Positions 35,901 to 48,400 of a stretch of 64,000 nt of DNA are shown here, piece after piece. The stretch's first letter is position 1. Every line of letters begins with the position of its first letter. Under the pieces are notes generated by a model. That model searched no databases. It saw only the letters and a list, made by a program, of their open reading frames with translations, and was not told the origin of the DNA. Both the position numbers and the translations under genes were made by a program. Source of the stretch: Hydractinia symbiolongicarpus (lineage: Eukaryota; Cnidaria; Hydrozoa; Anthoathecata; Hydractiniidae); assembly GCF_029227915.1 (NCBI RefSeq), contig NC_079882.1, positions 25,549,001 through 25,613,000 of the forward strand. Reading direction: 5' to 3'.

Positions 35901-38900
35901 TAAAAATGTTTCATTCAAATTTTTTTGCCATAAAAATTCGAACGCGGAAAAGATAATTCGAACGTTCTTTAAACATTTTCGAAAGAGGTTCCACTTACGC
36001 GACTAAATATGTTTTATTGGACCATAATAATAGTTTGTTATACCAAATAGAGAGAATGCAACTTGACCCGTTAAGTCAGAACAAGCCATCAGAAGGTTTT
36101 TCTTAAGCCTCAAGACATCACTGCGTTATTTTTTAACTTAATTTGGCGCTGATATAAATTGATGACGCATTTTTACATGCATGGATTTTAAAAATTTCAT
36201 GGTGTTTTTACTTTTAATAAAAAAAAATTAGCTAGGTTAAGTAATTTAAAAAACCCAGATTTTGGATATTGTAACTGGGTCGACATCCAATTTGCTTAAA
36301 TAAAAGCAAGATAACAATGCTGTCTGTTTTAAATTTTTTATTGCGAAGGTTTCTCACACAGGTATAAGGAACAAGAGTTGGCGTCAAAAGACAGAGAAAT
36401 CATCAGCTTGTCCAAACAATTGAGAAGTTTAGAAGAGGAGTTAGCTGCCGTCGCAAAGTCACGTGATGCGACTATTAAAGAAAATAAAAGAATACAAGAT
36501 GACTTAGCTGTAATGACAGAAGAAAACCAAGTATGATTTTTGTTTCACAAACACAAAGAGTGTTGAGGATAGATGAGTTTATGCAGTGTCCTTTTAAAAA
36601 GATTAGGCTGGATATAGACACAAGCTTTTTATATCACAATTTTAGATTGTCCACAAGAACCTGCAAGAATCACTGGATGAAAGTCATAATTTGAAACAAC
36701 AAATTGAAGAATACATTTTACAATTAACAAGAATACAAGACTTATTATCTGAAAAGGTAATGGGAATCAGGATTCGTATAATGGTTCAACCAAGCAGTGT
36801 ACAATACGATGGACCGTTGATGACGTAGTCAGGAGTACTTACTATAACGGTTATGTTTTAGGAAATCGAAAAGGAAGATTTGTTGCTTCAGTACAAAACA
36901 TTAAGCAACAAGGCTGATATTTTGGAAACAAATATGCAACAAAGTGAGGACGATGCTGAAACTTACAGACAGGACGTGTTGCATCTTCAAAAGGTGTGTG
37001 CTCACTGCATGCTAAGTGTAATAATTTTTCTCCCACTTCAGGTTAAACAGTTTTCTGAAGAACCTTCATTTTTTAATCTTCCTTAAATGTGGAAAAGTTC
37101 CAGTCTTTGTTTACTGTTGATGCTCCTTGTTTATAAAGCATATTAGATTGTGTTATATTAGTTGCATGGAAGAAGACTTCTGTAAAAATTGTAAAAACAT
37201 TTCTTATTTTTAAAATTCTTAAGGTTGAAGCTCCTTTTTAAGCAGTTTCTTATAAAAAAAATATGCTTACAAACCAAGATTAGGCGTTTATGTATAAGGA
37301 AATAGTTCAAGGTCTGTTCTTCGGCTATAAATTAATATGAAGTGATTTGCTGGAATGTTCTTTTTTAGGAGGTAAATTATTTACAGGACCGCTGTGCAGC
37401 ATTTCAATCAGAAGTTGAGCAACACATAAGCACTGAAGAATCTTACGAGTCCCAAATCGCTGCCCTAACAAAATCTTTGGCTAATCTTGAATCCCAGTTG
37501 AGAATATGCAGCGAAGAGAAGGTGAATGCTGTTTTGTTTTCGTCCAAGTTACCCTTGTGAATGTGCAAATGTTGTAGCATAGTTGTTGAACTTTTTGACA
37601 TCTTGTCCGTTGATTGTATTGTAGGAGACCATTCTTCAAGATTTATTTGCTGTTCGAGAGTTATGTGTGAAACTCGACCAAACAAGAGAAGAACTAACAA
37701 GGAAAATCGCCGCAAAATCCACAGATAACGAAAACGTGCGCACAGATTCAGCTGTTTCGCTTTAAGTTGTTTTTTCGTTAATTTTAAGTTATTTAATTTC
37801 AAGTTTTTATTTTATCGTTTATTCTTTTTTTTAGATGGAACAAAGGCTCAACGAAACGAAAGCGGAGACAGAAGTCTACAGAAAGCAGGTAAACATTTTT
37901 GTTTAAATTGAATACAAAAATTATTTTAGTGTTTTAATTATTCAACTTGGTGCGGATTGACAACTTAGGAATTACTGTTAAAGGTTCGTTTCCATTTGAC
38001 TGAATATTCCGCTATAGTGTGAAAAGCTCATTTTTTTTATTAGTGCGCACTGACCTTGAAAAAGTGAGAGATTTTGTTCAATTTAATTGATATCTTTTAA
38101 TTAGTATTGCAGCAATGTTATTCGTAACAAGAAAACTGGGTAGCTTTAGAACTGGGGTACTACTGATCAACATTAAAAAAAAATGTCTTGCAAATCTTAA
38201 AAATCTTAAAACTGCGGAGCATGCGAAGTATCAATCCTTCGTTAGAAATGCTGTTTGTTGTTGGTACCAGTGTCCTATGTCAAACTCAGTTCGTACTACG
38301 CTTTGCTACGAAAGTTGATAGACCATGAGAACTCAGATAAATGTTCTATGGGTAGGCTACGACCGCGTACCCAAAGAAATATCGAGGAGTAACACAAGCC
38401 CGGAGGAGCTACTTGGATTTAGAATTAAAAATTTCTATTTATACAGTTATATTCCGAGTGAAAAAATGGGAAAATTCATAAATTTTTGAGTTCAAAAATG
38501 GCTGATAAACTATCTCCCGCAAAAGCTTATTCGACAGAAGTGTAGAAGAAAATACTATATTGTGCACGTAATGGAAATGAAAATAATATTGTTGTATATG
38601 ACTGTGTGAAGGTATTTTAACACGAGCGTCAATTGTGTGGTATTGAACAAAATTTAAAAACGGCAAAATCGTCTCGATTAGCTAAATAAACATACTGCAC
38701 TAAAATACTGCATGTTTTCATATAAACTCATGAATTTCTCTAAATTTGACAGTAATTGCAGTGCCATCAGGACTAAATAATCCTTGGTTATCTCGACTAT
38801 GGAAATTCACTAGATAAACAAAACATGTGATGTCTTGTGACTCTACATGTATTGACAAAGGAAGCTCAGAGCACAATAAATGGTGTAGTATTCTCACTTT

Positions 38901-41639
38901 TGTACAATAAATCATCTTTTTCAAAAACATATTAGATCATCTTAATTCCAACGACTAATGGTTTTGAAAAACGAAAAGCATACATTAAAAAAAAGATACA
39001 AGTGCATTAAATACCCCTTGTAGGACTAAATTAAAGATCTCTTAAATAATTTAAGGACTAGGATTTGATTCAACACCACCTGCAGGTAACAGCAAACAAT
39101 CCACATCGGATGTGTGACATTATACTTTAGTGCAACTTTGGTTTAAATAAACACACAGGAAACAGTGTCCGTTGTTATCCCGTCCAGCTAAAACAATCAC
39201 TCTGTAATTTCATTTTGCAGAAAATTTTTTTACGACTGTAATAAAAGCAACTTTACTGCATTAGCGTAAAATTACTGATTAAGAATTTTGGTGTAGTCAA
39301 AATGTATTTAGCTACTTTCACTTTAGCCAAGATATAATAAACAGCTTGATAGCAAGCTAGCTAGATAGCCATAAACTGAAACATAAAAATAAATAATTTT
39401 AGCCTCTTATACCAAACTGATTAAAAACTTAAAAATAATAGCAATAGTTTAGGCTAGCTAGCTAGAGCTGGACTTATAAGCACGTTTCCTCTGCGTTTGT
39501 AGACAAAATCGTGAAATCGGTTTGTTTAAGATTTATACATGGCTAGAAAGCGTGACAACATTTTTATCCAAACATGCAGAACATATAAAAAGCACAATGC
39601 AAAGCTTTTAGAAAAGAAAAAGGTCAAGAAACGACCTATAAACTTTCAAAATGGCCACCATTACATTAGATTGTCCACCAAGCATGCCTTCATCGCTTAA
39701 ACTCGTACTCAAAAAAATAATACAAAGGATAATCATAACAACTTCGTAACAACGGCGTAAGTGATAGCAAGTATGTTGAACGCTGAAAGGATTGGGAAAA
39801 AGCTCGCGAGAAGCGTTTCAAAACAAAACGCAGCCGAAACTAGAAACTGGGTACCTCAGTTAATTATCAATTCTCCTTCACTTTTTTTACGTATCTTCGG
39901 CATTAATTTGGACAACACGATGATAAAGTGTTTTTTGAAATGATACATGACTAGGAAAAAATGTTTAAGTATCAAACTAATAAAAAATCCCGAAGAACAT
40001 TTTTTATAAATTTTGACAGGGTAACCACGCTTAATATTTTCACAACTTTTCCCGATTCTCGAATAATCGGTAAAAAAGCTCTAATTCCAATTTTCGTCAG
40101 TCTAACTACCTTTTGTAGTAATATTTTATTGCTATAGTACAACTGGGGTAATGGTTAACTCTGGTTGCCGTTGGTGACATAAGCATAATGGTTAACTCTG
40201 ATTGCCGTTGGTGACATAAGCATAAACAATCGTATGCGCAGTATATGAATACATAAAATGACATAAGCATAACGCGTTCATGCAAGCGTATAAGAATATC
40301 AAAAAGTTTTATGACGACGTTCACACATGGATTTTTTCATGCTTGTGTTTATGCCACCAATAGGAAATATGCCTAATATACGGTGCTGTGAATAATTACG
40401 TCGTGCCGGTATTTAGGTAATTTATGTCGACTAATATTTTTTAGATACTACAAGAAAAGGAAAATATAAAATCTCTGGAGAATATAATTTCCACATCAAG
40501 AGAAAAACAATTTTTTGAAAAACGTACCCACGAAGAAGAGATGTTGGATCTCGAACAACTGAAGAGAGATCTTGACAAATCCGATCGCATCAGGTGAGTT
40601 TTCCTGATGTATATTTTTCTCCTTTACTTTAAAAGGTTCACTTTGAAATTTCTTTTTTTCGTTTCTAGAAAGCAGATAGAGTCGGAAAACGACAATCTAC
40701 GAAAACAAAGTATTGCGTTGCAGCAGGATGTGACGTCATTGCAAACACAACTTACAACGGAGAAGTTTGAAAGGTTTCATTCTGCGCAATTTCATTGTTG
40801 CTCTTCACTACACAACATCTGCTAACTTCTTTTTTGTTTCTTTTCACCAGGGAGCGCTTAAAGCAAGAACTTCGACGAAAAAGCCATTCTTCAATTCCAG
40901 GTAAATATTTTTTGACGCACTTGAAAAGGGCAGGGATGACCAGTTTTGTTTTCTGAACAAATTAAAAGATTTGAAAACCAATACATCATAGTTTTTTGTT
41001 CCATTTCGCTGCTTAAACAGTTTTTTTCAATTCTCTCAAATACGCACACGTTTACTAGCAAATATTTCGTTTTCTTTCTAGATTTACACCGGACATCTAA
41101 ATCAACTGAAAACATGTATGCTACTGAAACAAAAATAGTAACAACTTCAACAGCAAGTAACTTACGTGGTAGCAACAGTAGTTATCTCTCTTCCAGAAAA
41201 CACCTGTCACCACCCACGTCACCCGTTAGGATGGGCACGAGCGGTGCGTTTTCACCTCTTCAAGTGGTAAGTGATAATTTTGTTTTTCGATTATTTTTAA
41301 GCTGTCGCATATTTTTCAACAAATGCAAATCGTTAGTTTGAGTAAATTTGATATTGCTTTGGTGATTTAAGTTACTTTATTGTTAGAAATTTTAGTAAGA
41401 AAAAAATTTCGCGTTTTTGCACCCTTCTTAAAAAATTCCTGAAATTAAATTCCGCACATTTCGGTTTTTTTAAACGACCGGAATGAAACTCAAGCTACCC
41501 ATTACACACGTGACTTCTGTTTGATTGACTCGTACAAGTGGTTTTAATTTCCCCGCGTTTGCATTAATGTAAACAGTTAGAATAACAAGAGTTTTGTTCT
41601 TTTTTTTAGTCATTTTCATCGGATGGCACTGAATCTTGA
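29921..41639 (+). CDS. CEP135: Centrosomal protein of 135 kDa (CEP135/Bld10)
   Basis: Coiled-coil centriole cartwheel and wall protein. 24 exons: 29921-30604, 30706-30834, 31020-31301, 32380-32530, 32682-32752, 33011-33148, 33241-33339, 33625-33717, 34106-34168, 34535-34708, 34846-34923, 35064-35331, 35466-35676, 36362-36530, 36646-36756, 36862-36993, 37369-37521, 37625-37735, 37835-37888, 40445-40593, 40669-40773, 40851-40900, 41082-41266, 41610-41639. All phases join, giving about 1229 residues (human 1140). The N-terminus is diagnostic: LRKRLDQLGYRQ, PLVEKLFSDLVHTTE, ENNELHTELI, LKFLNTQY, LQEKNMHAVIETPGG, FRRQRM and DPYVADLL all match CEP135. The remainder is almost continuous heptad-rich coiled coil, ending in a Ser/Pro-rich tail (RKHLSPPTSPVR) and SFSSDGTES. 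The paralogue TSGA10 is less likely because of the conserved N-terminus. Introns are short except 31302-32379 and 37889-40444. Confidence 0.95.
31302..32379. other. CEP135 intron 3 with (AC)n microsatellite
   Basis: 1.1 kb of AT-rich intron. The only recognisable item is a short CA run at about 31825-31848. The coding sequence continues from YSLKK to ERDELIEE without a gap relative to the family. Confidence 0.7.
34225..34345 (-). mobile_element. tRNA-derived SINE fragment in CEP135 intron 9
   Basis: On the minus strand the segment reads TGTAGTGTAGTGGGTACG, which fits an RNA polymerase III A box, and about 35 bp later GACGAATCGAATCCCGCTT, which fits a B box. It lacks a foldable complete cloverleaf and is continued by non-tRNA sequence, so a SINE or tRNA pseudogene is more likely than a working tRNA. 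Confidence 0.6.
37889..40444. other. Longest CEP135 intron (2.6 kb)
   Basis: Separates the exons encoding VYRKQ and ILQEKEN. It contains the 37-bp tandem duplication at about 40149-40225 and otherwise AT-rich sequence in which I see no exon or named element. Both flanking exons are phase 0 at this junction. Confidence 0.65.
40149..40225. repeat. Two-copy 37-bp tandem repeat
   Basis: The unit beginning ATGGTTAACTCTGGTTGCCG and ending GACATAAGCATA is repeated at once with one visible substitution (GGTTGCC to GATTGCC). A third partial ATGACATAAGCATAA lies at about 40257. Confidence 0.8.
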
Positions 41640-42856
41640 CGACATTATTGTAAATATAGATTTTTAAAACCATTCTACATATTTATTACTGTGTGAATAA
41701 TAGAAAAATTATGCAATAATTTTATTTTTCCTTGCACATACCGTAAAAGTTTGTAAAAATTTCATGCGCTCGGCTAAGGCGCGCTTTTAAAGATGTATAA
41801 AAAGTGCATGGAACAGAAATGCTTAAGCAAGCTGACGTGCTAAAATATTGAAGTGCACTATTGGCTTTATTCTGCGTTTATTATTGGGCCATCAAAAGAA
41901 ATGGAAAACGAATGAGAAACATTTTGTTTAGACCTGTCTTCGAATACCAAACATAACACCATGGGTAAGCTCAAGAAACCGATGAGCATTGACTAAGGCT
42001 CAATGTTACTAAAATGATCTACTTGGGGAGACCCAATTTAAGCGCTTGCTTGTTCAATCAATCAACTGGTGCCCCTGTCAAAGTTAAACTTCCGTTTTAA
42101 TGACGTTTTATCTTGTATGGAAGTTGCATAATGTTTTTACTTTCTTTTATTTTTTTGCTCACCAAAGTGCTCCGCTTTTTTACCGGGTTGTAGCATCTTG
42201 TTGCTTATTTTAAAGCTCGTGTAGTACCATTTTCTGTCATAGACCAATGTTTTTGAATGATCTCTTCACCTTTCACTACCAACTTTTGTTATCAGGCATT
42301 ACGTCATTCACAGGGTTCTTCGTCTTTATATCGGGACAGTAAGTGGCATTTTAGGAAATAATATCGTGGAAGCATGTTGTGAAAAAATCCACGAGAATTC
42401 GCTTCAATATCAGGTTTACTCTTAAACTAGCCTGCAGCGCTCACGAACACAATTATAAAACCGCGCGGAGGCAGAGAACGGGTATTTTGGAGAGTAGTCG
42501 ATCGCGCATAAAAAATTCACGGCTTTTCCCCCCCGCCTAGCTTAGTCCGAATAATCTTTTGCTGTATTTTTTTATTATTAACAATTTCTTTTACATTGAC
42601 GTGTAAAAAAAAAATAAAAAATTCTAGCTTCTCGGGAAAAGTCGCTAATTAAAGTCAATGAAGAAGGCACTTAATTTAGTTAATTTGACTTCTTTGCTTT
42701 GCATACCATCATCCTGAAATAAAGGATGGTTAGACTATAGCTTTTATTTTTGAGATCCTATATATTGCAAGGAAGTGGTATGCCAGGAAATTCGGGAAAA
42801 AAAAACAACAAAAACAAACCGCAAAATGCTATAAATACTAAATAAAAGTCTGCCTG
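41640..42856. other. Region downstream of the main CEP135 stop
   Basis: 1.2 kb between the CEP135 stop in exon 24 and the LINE at 42857. It must contain CEP135 3' UTR and holds one exon-like segment, 42296-42338. The rest shows no coding match; no canonical AATAAA was evident shortly after 41639. Confidence 0.55.
42296..42338 (+). other. CEP135: Candidate alternative 3'-side exon of CEP135
   Basis: 43-bp segment preceded by CTTTTGTTATCAG and followed by GTAAGT. Read in the phase supplied by the exon at 41082-41266 it is open and gives ALRHSQGSSSLYRD, a Ser-rich continuation of the Ser/Pro tail. It would bypass exon 24. Evidence is only splice-site quality and open phase. Confidence 0.4.
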
Positions 42857-45400
42857 TCAAATAAAACCTAATCCACTAATATACGGTTTGCACAACCTAC
42901 AAGGGCAACTTTCTGGATTCCATTTCTTAATTTTTGACTTAAACTCTTGTAACGTTTCAGATGTTTTTATATTTGATGGTATCATCTGCCACAATTTTGG
43001 CGCGAAATTTGAGATAGTTTCAGTGCCATAAGTAGACGTTTTTGCTGTGCGATAGCAAAGTTCTCTTTCATTTCTCAAATTATAAGTGCTACTACGGAAC
43101 AGAAAAATATCACTTATTATATCAGGTGAGAGTTTGTTTTTAGCTTTATATATTTCTATAGCTAGTGTTTCAAGATTTTTTTCGTGTATCGTTTTTGATT
43201 TATCTCTATGTAACAGTTCCTTAAATGTTGATGTATGGTCACAATAGATTATTCGAAGTGCTCTTACATGCAGATTATTAATTCTGTTATTCAGTGTTCT
43301 ATTGTGGAACATCCATATCAAAGGACAGTAACTGAATTGAGAGGTAACAAAAGCCTTCATAATAACTCTTCTTTTTTGAGTATCCATGTAAGCAACACGC
43401 GCTAACGCATGTAGTTTTTGGCTGGTTTTTTGACATAAGTCCGTTACATGCAAATCAAATTTTAATTTCCGATCAATTTTTATCCCTAACAGTTTCTGTT
43501 GGTCACTGTTTTCAATGTACGTGTCTCCAACGACAGCTTTTGTATCAAGTGGTAAGCTAGAAAGAAGATGGCTCTTTGCTTCATTGGCTTTTATACCGTT
43601 TTCAGCAAACCATATAAACATTCTTTTTGCTGTTTTTTCAAGGTCTTCTACAACTTGATTTTTATCAGACCCATACGTATATGGGGTGTTGTCATCTGCG
43701 TAGCTAGCTATATCAGTTTCAATCGTTATCAGAAATAAATCTATCAGGAAAACGTTGAAGAGTAGTGGGCCTAAAATAGACCCTTGTGGCACACCAAATA
43801 AGATGTCCAGTAACGTACTAAATGAGTTGTTTATTTTAACTCTTTGTTTACGGCCAGTTAAATAGCTATGTATTAATCTCAAAGCATCCTTGTCAAACCC
43901 ATAAGCGCGCAATTTAGCAATAAGTAAATCGTGATTTATACAGTCAAAAGCTTTAGACAAGTCTGTCAATAACGCTGCGTAAGATCCTTTATTATCTAGG
44001 CTTTTTTTACATTTTTTGATCATTGCTATAAGGCATTGCTGCGTACTAAAACCTCTCCGAAAACCACACCGCTGCTTGTTAAAAATAGGTTGAAAAAAAG
44101 CTTCAATTTGTTCGTATAAGCATTTTTCGAATATCTTAGAGATATTAGGCAGTATACTGACCGGGCGGTAGTTACACTTGTCCGTACGGTCCTCCTTTTT
44201 GAAAACTGGAATGACGTCTGCGTTCTTAAGGCTTTTTGGAAAATTGGATTGGTCGATGTTATAATTTATGCTATTGCACAAAACATTTCTAAAAATGTCA
44301 GAATTTTCCTGTATTATTTTCGTTGGAATGTCAGACTGCTGTGTAGTTTTATTTTTATCCAAATCTTTAATTTTTTTTGTAACATCAGATAGGCTGACTC
44401 GTCTAAAAGAAAGCTTTTTACCAGACTCGCCATAAAACTGTTTGATTTTGACAACACTTGGATGATTAGCAAATTTCGATAACGAGGTCTCAATAGATTT
44501 ATCATTAAAAATATTATCATTTTGTGGATTTTCATTTAGCTTGATTCTAAGATTAGGAACAAGGTTGCAAAAATAATCATTGAAAATCGATGCTATTTCA
44601 AGGTCATCAGTGATAGTTTTTCCATTTTCAACTAATGTTATCAGCTCTTTGTTTTTGACTTTCTCAGTAAAGCAAGGTTTAACTGTGTTCCAGAATTTTT
44701 TATTATCTGTAACACTTTTAATCTCTAAATTGTTATAGTAGGTTTCTTTACTTTTTTGTACTAGTTTGACACATTTATTTCTTTGCTTTTTAAAAGCAGT
44801 TTCATTTTCATCGCTTTTGTTTTTTAAGTATTTATTTCTTAGTCTAGATCCAGTCATTATTGCCTTATTTAACTCTTTATTCATAAAAGGTGCTTGGTTG
44901 GTTCTCAAATATTTCGTTTTCTTTGGAGCATGTATATTAAGAGTGTTCATGACTTTGTTCAAAGATGCTTCAAGATCAATACCTAAGAAATCGGTTTCAT
45001 TTAACGATTTAAAAAGGTCCCCCCGGAAAGTTTCATGGTCAAATTTTTTGTAGTCCCTATATTGTTGTATGTTCGGTTTACCCTTTTTAAATTTAGTTTT
45101 CATAAAAGTCACAGTCATCTTGTGGAAGTCAGATAAGCCTGTTTCCACAACATTAGTGTGTTGAAAGCTTGATGATTTGTTAGTAAGGACCAAGTCGATG
45201 CAAGTTGAGTTGCATTTGTACCAATGCATAAAAAGACAGGTTTCAAAACAGCAGATACCTTTCCCAGCATTTCTAGCATGGTATAATCATTTTCTTTAAC
45301 CATTTTGCCTACGTGACCTTCCTTGACTAATTTTTGCATACTTGTATGAAAAAACGTTTTGAGGAACATGTATATATTTCTATAATTTAATTTATACAAA
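42840..45400 (-). mobile_element. 5'-truncated non-LTR retrotransposon (LINE), endonuclease C-terminus plus reverse transcriptase
   Basis: A 790-residue open frame, 45229-42857, encodes the end of an apurinic-type endonuclease (STCIDLVLTNKSSSFQ, ETGLSDFH) and a full reverse transcriptase. RT motifs are NYRPVSILPNISKIFE, QCGF-type KQRCGFRRGFSTQQC, LLTDLSKAFDCINHDLL, GVPQGSILGPLLFNVF, and the catalytic YADD, followed by LLGIKID. The C-terminus has CPCRLCKPYISGLGF, seen in CR1/L2/jockey-like animal LINEs. Most of the endonuclease is absent and a frameshift lies near 45280-45290, so the copy is dead for entry into new sites. It lies on the same strand as importin-9, just after that gene's stop. 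Confidence 0.9.
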
Positions 45401-45440
45401 ATGGATATGGAACGTCGCGATAATGTGTTTCTTCTTTATG

Positions 45441-48400
45441 CTAGGACGTCAGAACTTTTTGTAAGCACTCTCTTTCCATATTATTAAGCGATGATGTGAA
45501 TCCACTGAAGTAAGGTTGCTGTGAAAATTCTTGCACAAACTGACTTAAGAAGACCTAAGTCGAGAAAATTTATCAATATAAAGTTTCAGTATCAATAAGA
45601 ACCGAGCAGCTGTTTGTTAAAATTACAACTTACTTTCAAATCTGTCTGATTAATAGGATCGTCTGCAGTGTCAGGATCGTCATCTTCATCTTCATCTTCA
45701 TCTAGTAGGCCTACAAAAAACATTTCACACGACTAGCCTTGATCATTAAACCATCCTCCCAGCTAAAGATAATTTTCACAGAATAGTGTTATGAATGACC
45801 ACTCTTATTAATAATTTTTTTTGCAAAATGAAATTTTTGCGAAACGTATTTTTGCGATTAGGTTTTTATGCGTATCGCGGAATATAGTCTTGTAAATGGA
45901 AGCTCTCACAAAAATTCAGAGCTAAAAATTAACCAATCAAAAACGAGCTGATAATTACAGTTATATACAGTAATTAACTTAACCAATCAGAAACAAGCTG
46001 ATAATTACAGTTAATTACAGTAATTACCATTTTCGGACCTAGATGTAGGTAACTCGCCTACTAAACTATCATGTTCAAGAAATGACAAACTTTCCACAGT
46101 AATATGAATACTGAACAGACAAACCGAAATAATATCTTAAATAATTTCAGAGCTAATGTTTGCGTTTAAAAGGGTAAAATCATAAAGATAGATAAAGATA
46201 AATAAATTGACAAACAATTAAAAAGTTAATAAGTCTGTTGATTTGCTTTTACCTGCAAAGTCACCTGCTGGAGAAAACATGGCTTCGATAGTTTGTTGTA
46301 TAGACATATCCTTGCCCATTCCTTCATCTTCATCCTCCCAATCATCCTCATCCTCATCGTCCTAAACGTCACCAAAAAATTAATATCGATAAGCAATTAG
46401 AAAGCTTTTAGTTCTAAGAAGTAAATCACGTCACTTACATCTTCATCGCCATTGATATCGTCGACATTTTCCAATTGATTGATCAACTCATTTATTATCA
46501 ATTTAAACAGTTTAATTCCAACTGGAATATAGTTCACTTGTTTTTGTGCTACAAAAATGTAATATAAAAATTTTTCCTTTTTATAGTTTCATATAAAACA
46601 AGTAAGCAACCATTTTGGAATAATTTTTCTCTTAAAACAATGAAACATACCCTGCTTGGTTTTGGAACGAGTCATAATTTCTAAAAAAAAAAAAAGATTT
46701 TGCTGAAAATAATTTTCGCGAAATTCGCAGGTTTTTTTATTTCGCGAAAGTCAGTTCTAATTCTCAATTAGCTCTTAAACGAGGAAGGTCTAGCCTATTA
46801 CGTTTTCTTACTTAACTTCAAACCGGTATACTTTAAAATAAATAGGGTAAGTAGTTCATTCAAGGAGGGTGGGGGACATGAATTAAAATCGTTTGATCGA
46901 AATACATGGTTACAGATAATCACCTTGTGAATAATTCATCTCCTCCTCTGGGACGACGATTTCTTGAAATCTTGCATCACCAGTGGCAATTGCGTGCAAT
47001 AGAAGCTTACATAAAGCGTCACAGCTAAGATAAAAAAACGTTTATCGAAAAACATAATTTTAGATAAATTCTACTCAAAAAACAGACAAACGAGCTTACC
47101 TAACTTTAGTGTCATAACTTCCAAAAAATGAAGGTTGTTTTAAACACCACTCAGTCAAGACATAATCCAACGCCGACTTCCCTGTTGGGCCAGGAACGGT
47201 GCTTAGAAATTCTAACGTTGCGTTTATTTGATGACGTATAAGTTGTACGAATACCATTAACAGAGACTAAAATTTTTTAGACAAGTCGATACATTTTACT
47301 TAGAAGCATATTTGCACATATCGATTGGAATTAACAAAACAATGGCGGAATAAAAATGCTAAGGGCAGGCCAGAAAAAATACGAGACTGAAAGAGGCACA
47401 TTTTTGTATCCAAATTTTCAATATTTCATTTTGTTATGTGTTTCAGCCACCTTTACCAGCCTATCCTATTAATCCAGAAATAGACAAAGGCAAAAAAGAA
47501 CCCCAATCACCAAAGCCAAAGTATTAGGAAGATGTTTGGTAAAAAGGACAAATCCTATGAAACGACTGTATTTGATGATTAGAATAATGTTTAAATTTTT
47601 CCTTAAGAAAATTTGTTTTGTACTTTTATACTTTTACAAAACGGGCAAAAAGCCGCGAAAATAGCGAAATTTAAGCACGCAAAAGTTTTTGCGCTTAAAA
47701 TAGCATTTCATACATTTAAAACACTTAAAATGATATATATTTAAATTCATTAATTTTCGAGAAAATACCTTATCGGTGAAAAATTTATAACGAAATTTTT
47801 AAGTGCTGATATATTTCACTGGCAAATTCTTCTCCGAAAAGGTAGTTAAAATAAATTCATACCTGTGTAATTGTGAAAGTCTTAGCTTGTTGTAGTTTAC
47901 TGAGTACGGATCGAAGAATAATTTCTAGGCTATCACCTAATATGCTACCAGCCTAAAACAAAATATAGTGAAATATCCTTATAGCGGACACTTCACTACA
48001 ACGGACATTTTTCTCAAGAACGGACGGAAAGACGGTTTCTGTGTAGCAGACATCTCTCTACATAGCAGATAGTTTCAAGATTCTACTTAGCATTACTCCC
48101 TAGAACCGGTTTCTCTATATAGCAGACAATGTGTCATATGGAGAAAATTCTTGTAAGAATTTTGTTTATATTTTGCTGAAATTAATAGTTCGAGATATTG
48201 TTGTCTGCGTTAAAAAAAAGCAAAATCTCCAAGTTTTTAGGCGAAGTTAAGTCTTTTTACTTTTTCAAACAAAGATAGCATATTTACAAATTGTCTTTCG
48301 GCTATTTTAAAATTAGCGTAGTGACAAACACCCTGGGGCAGATCCCATAAGCCACTTTGGGATGAACCTATTGAACGCACCTGTATAGCATTTGAGGTCC

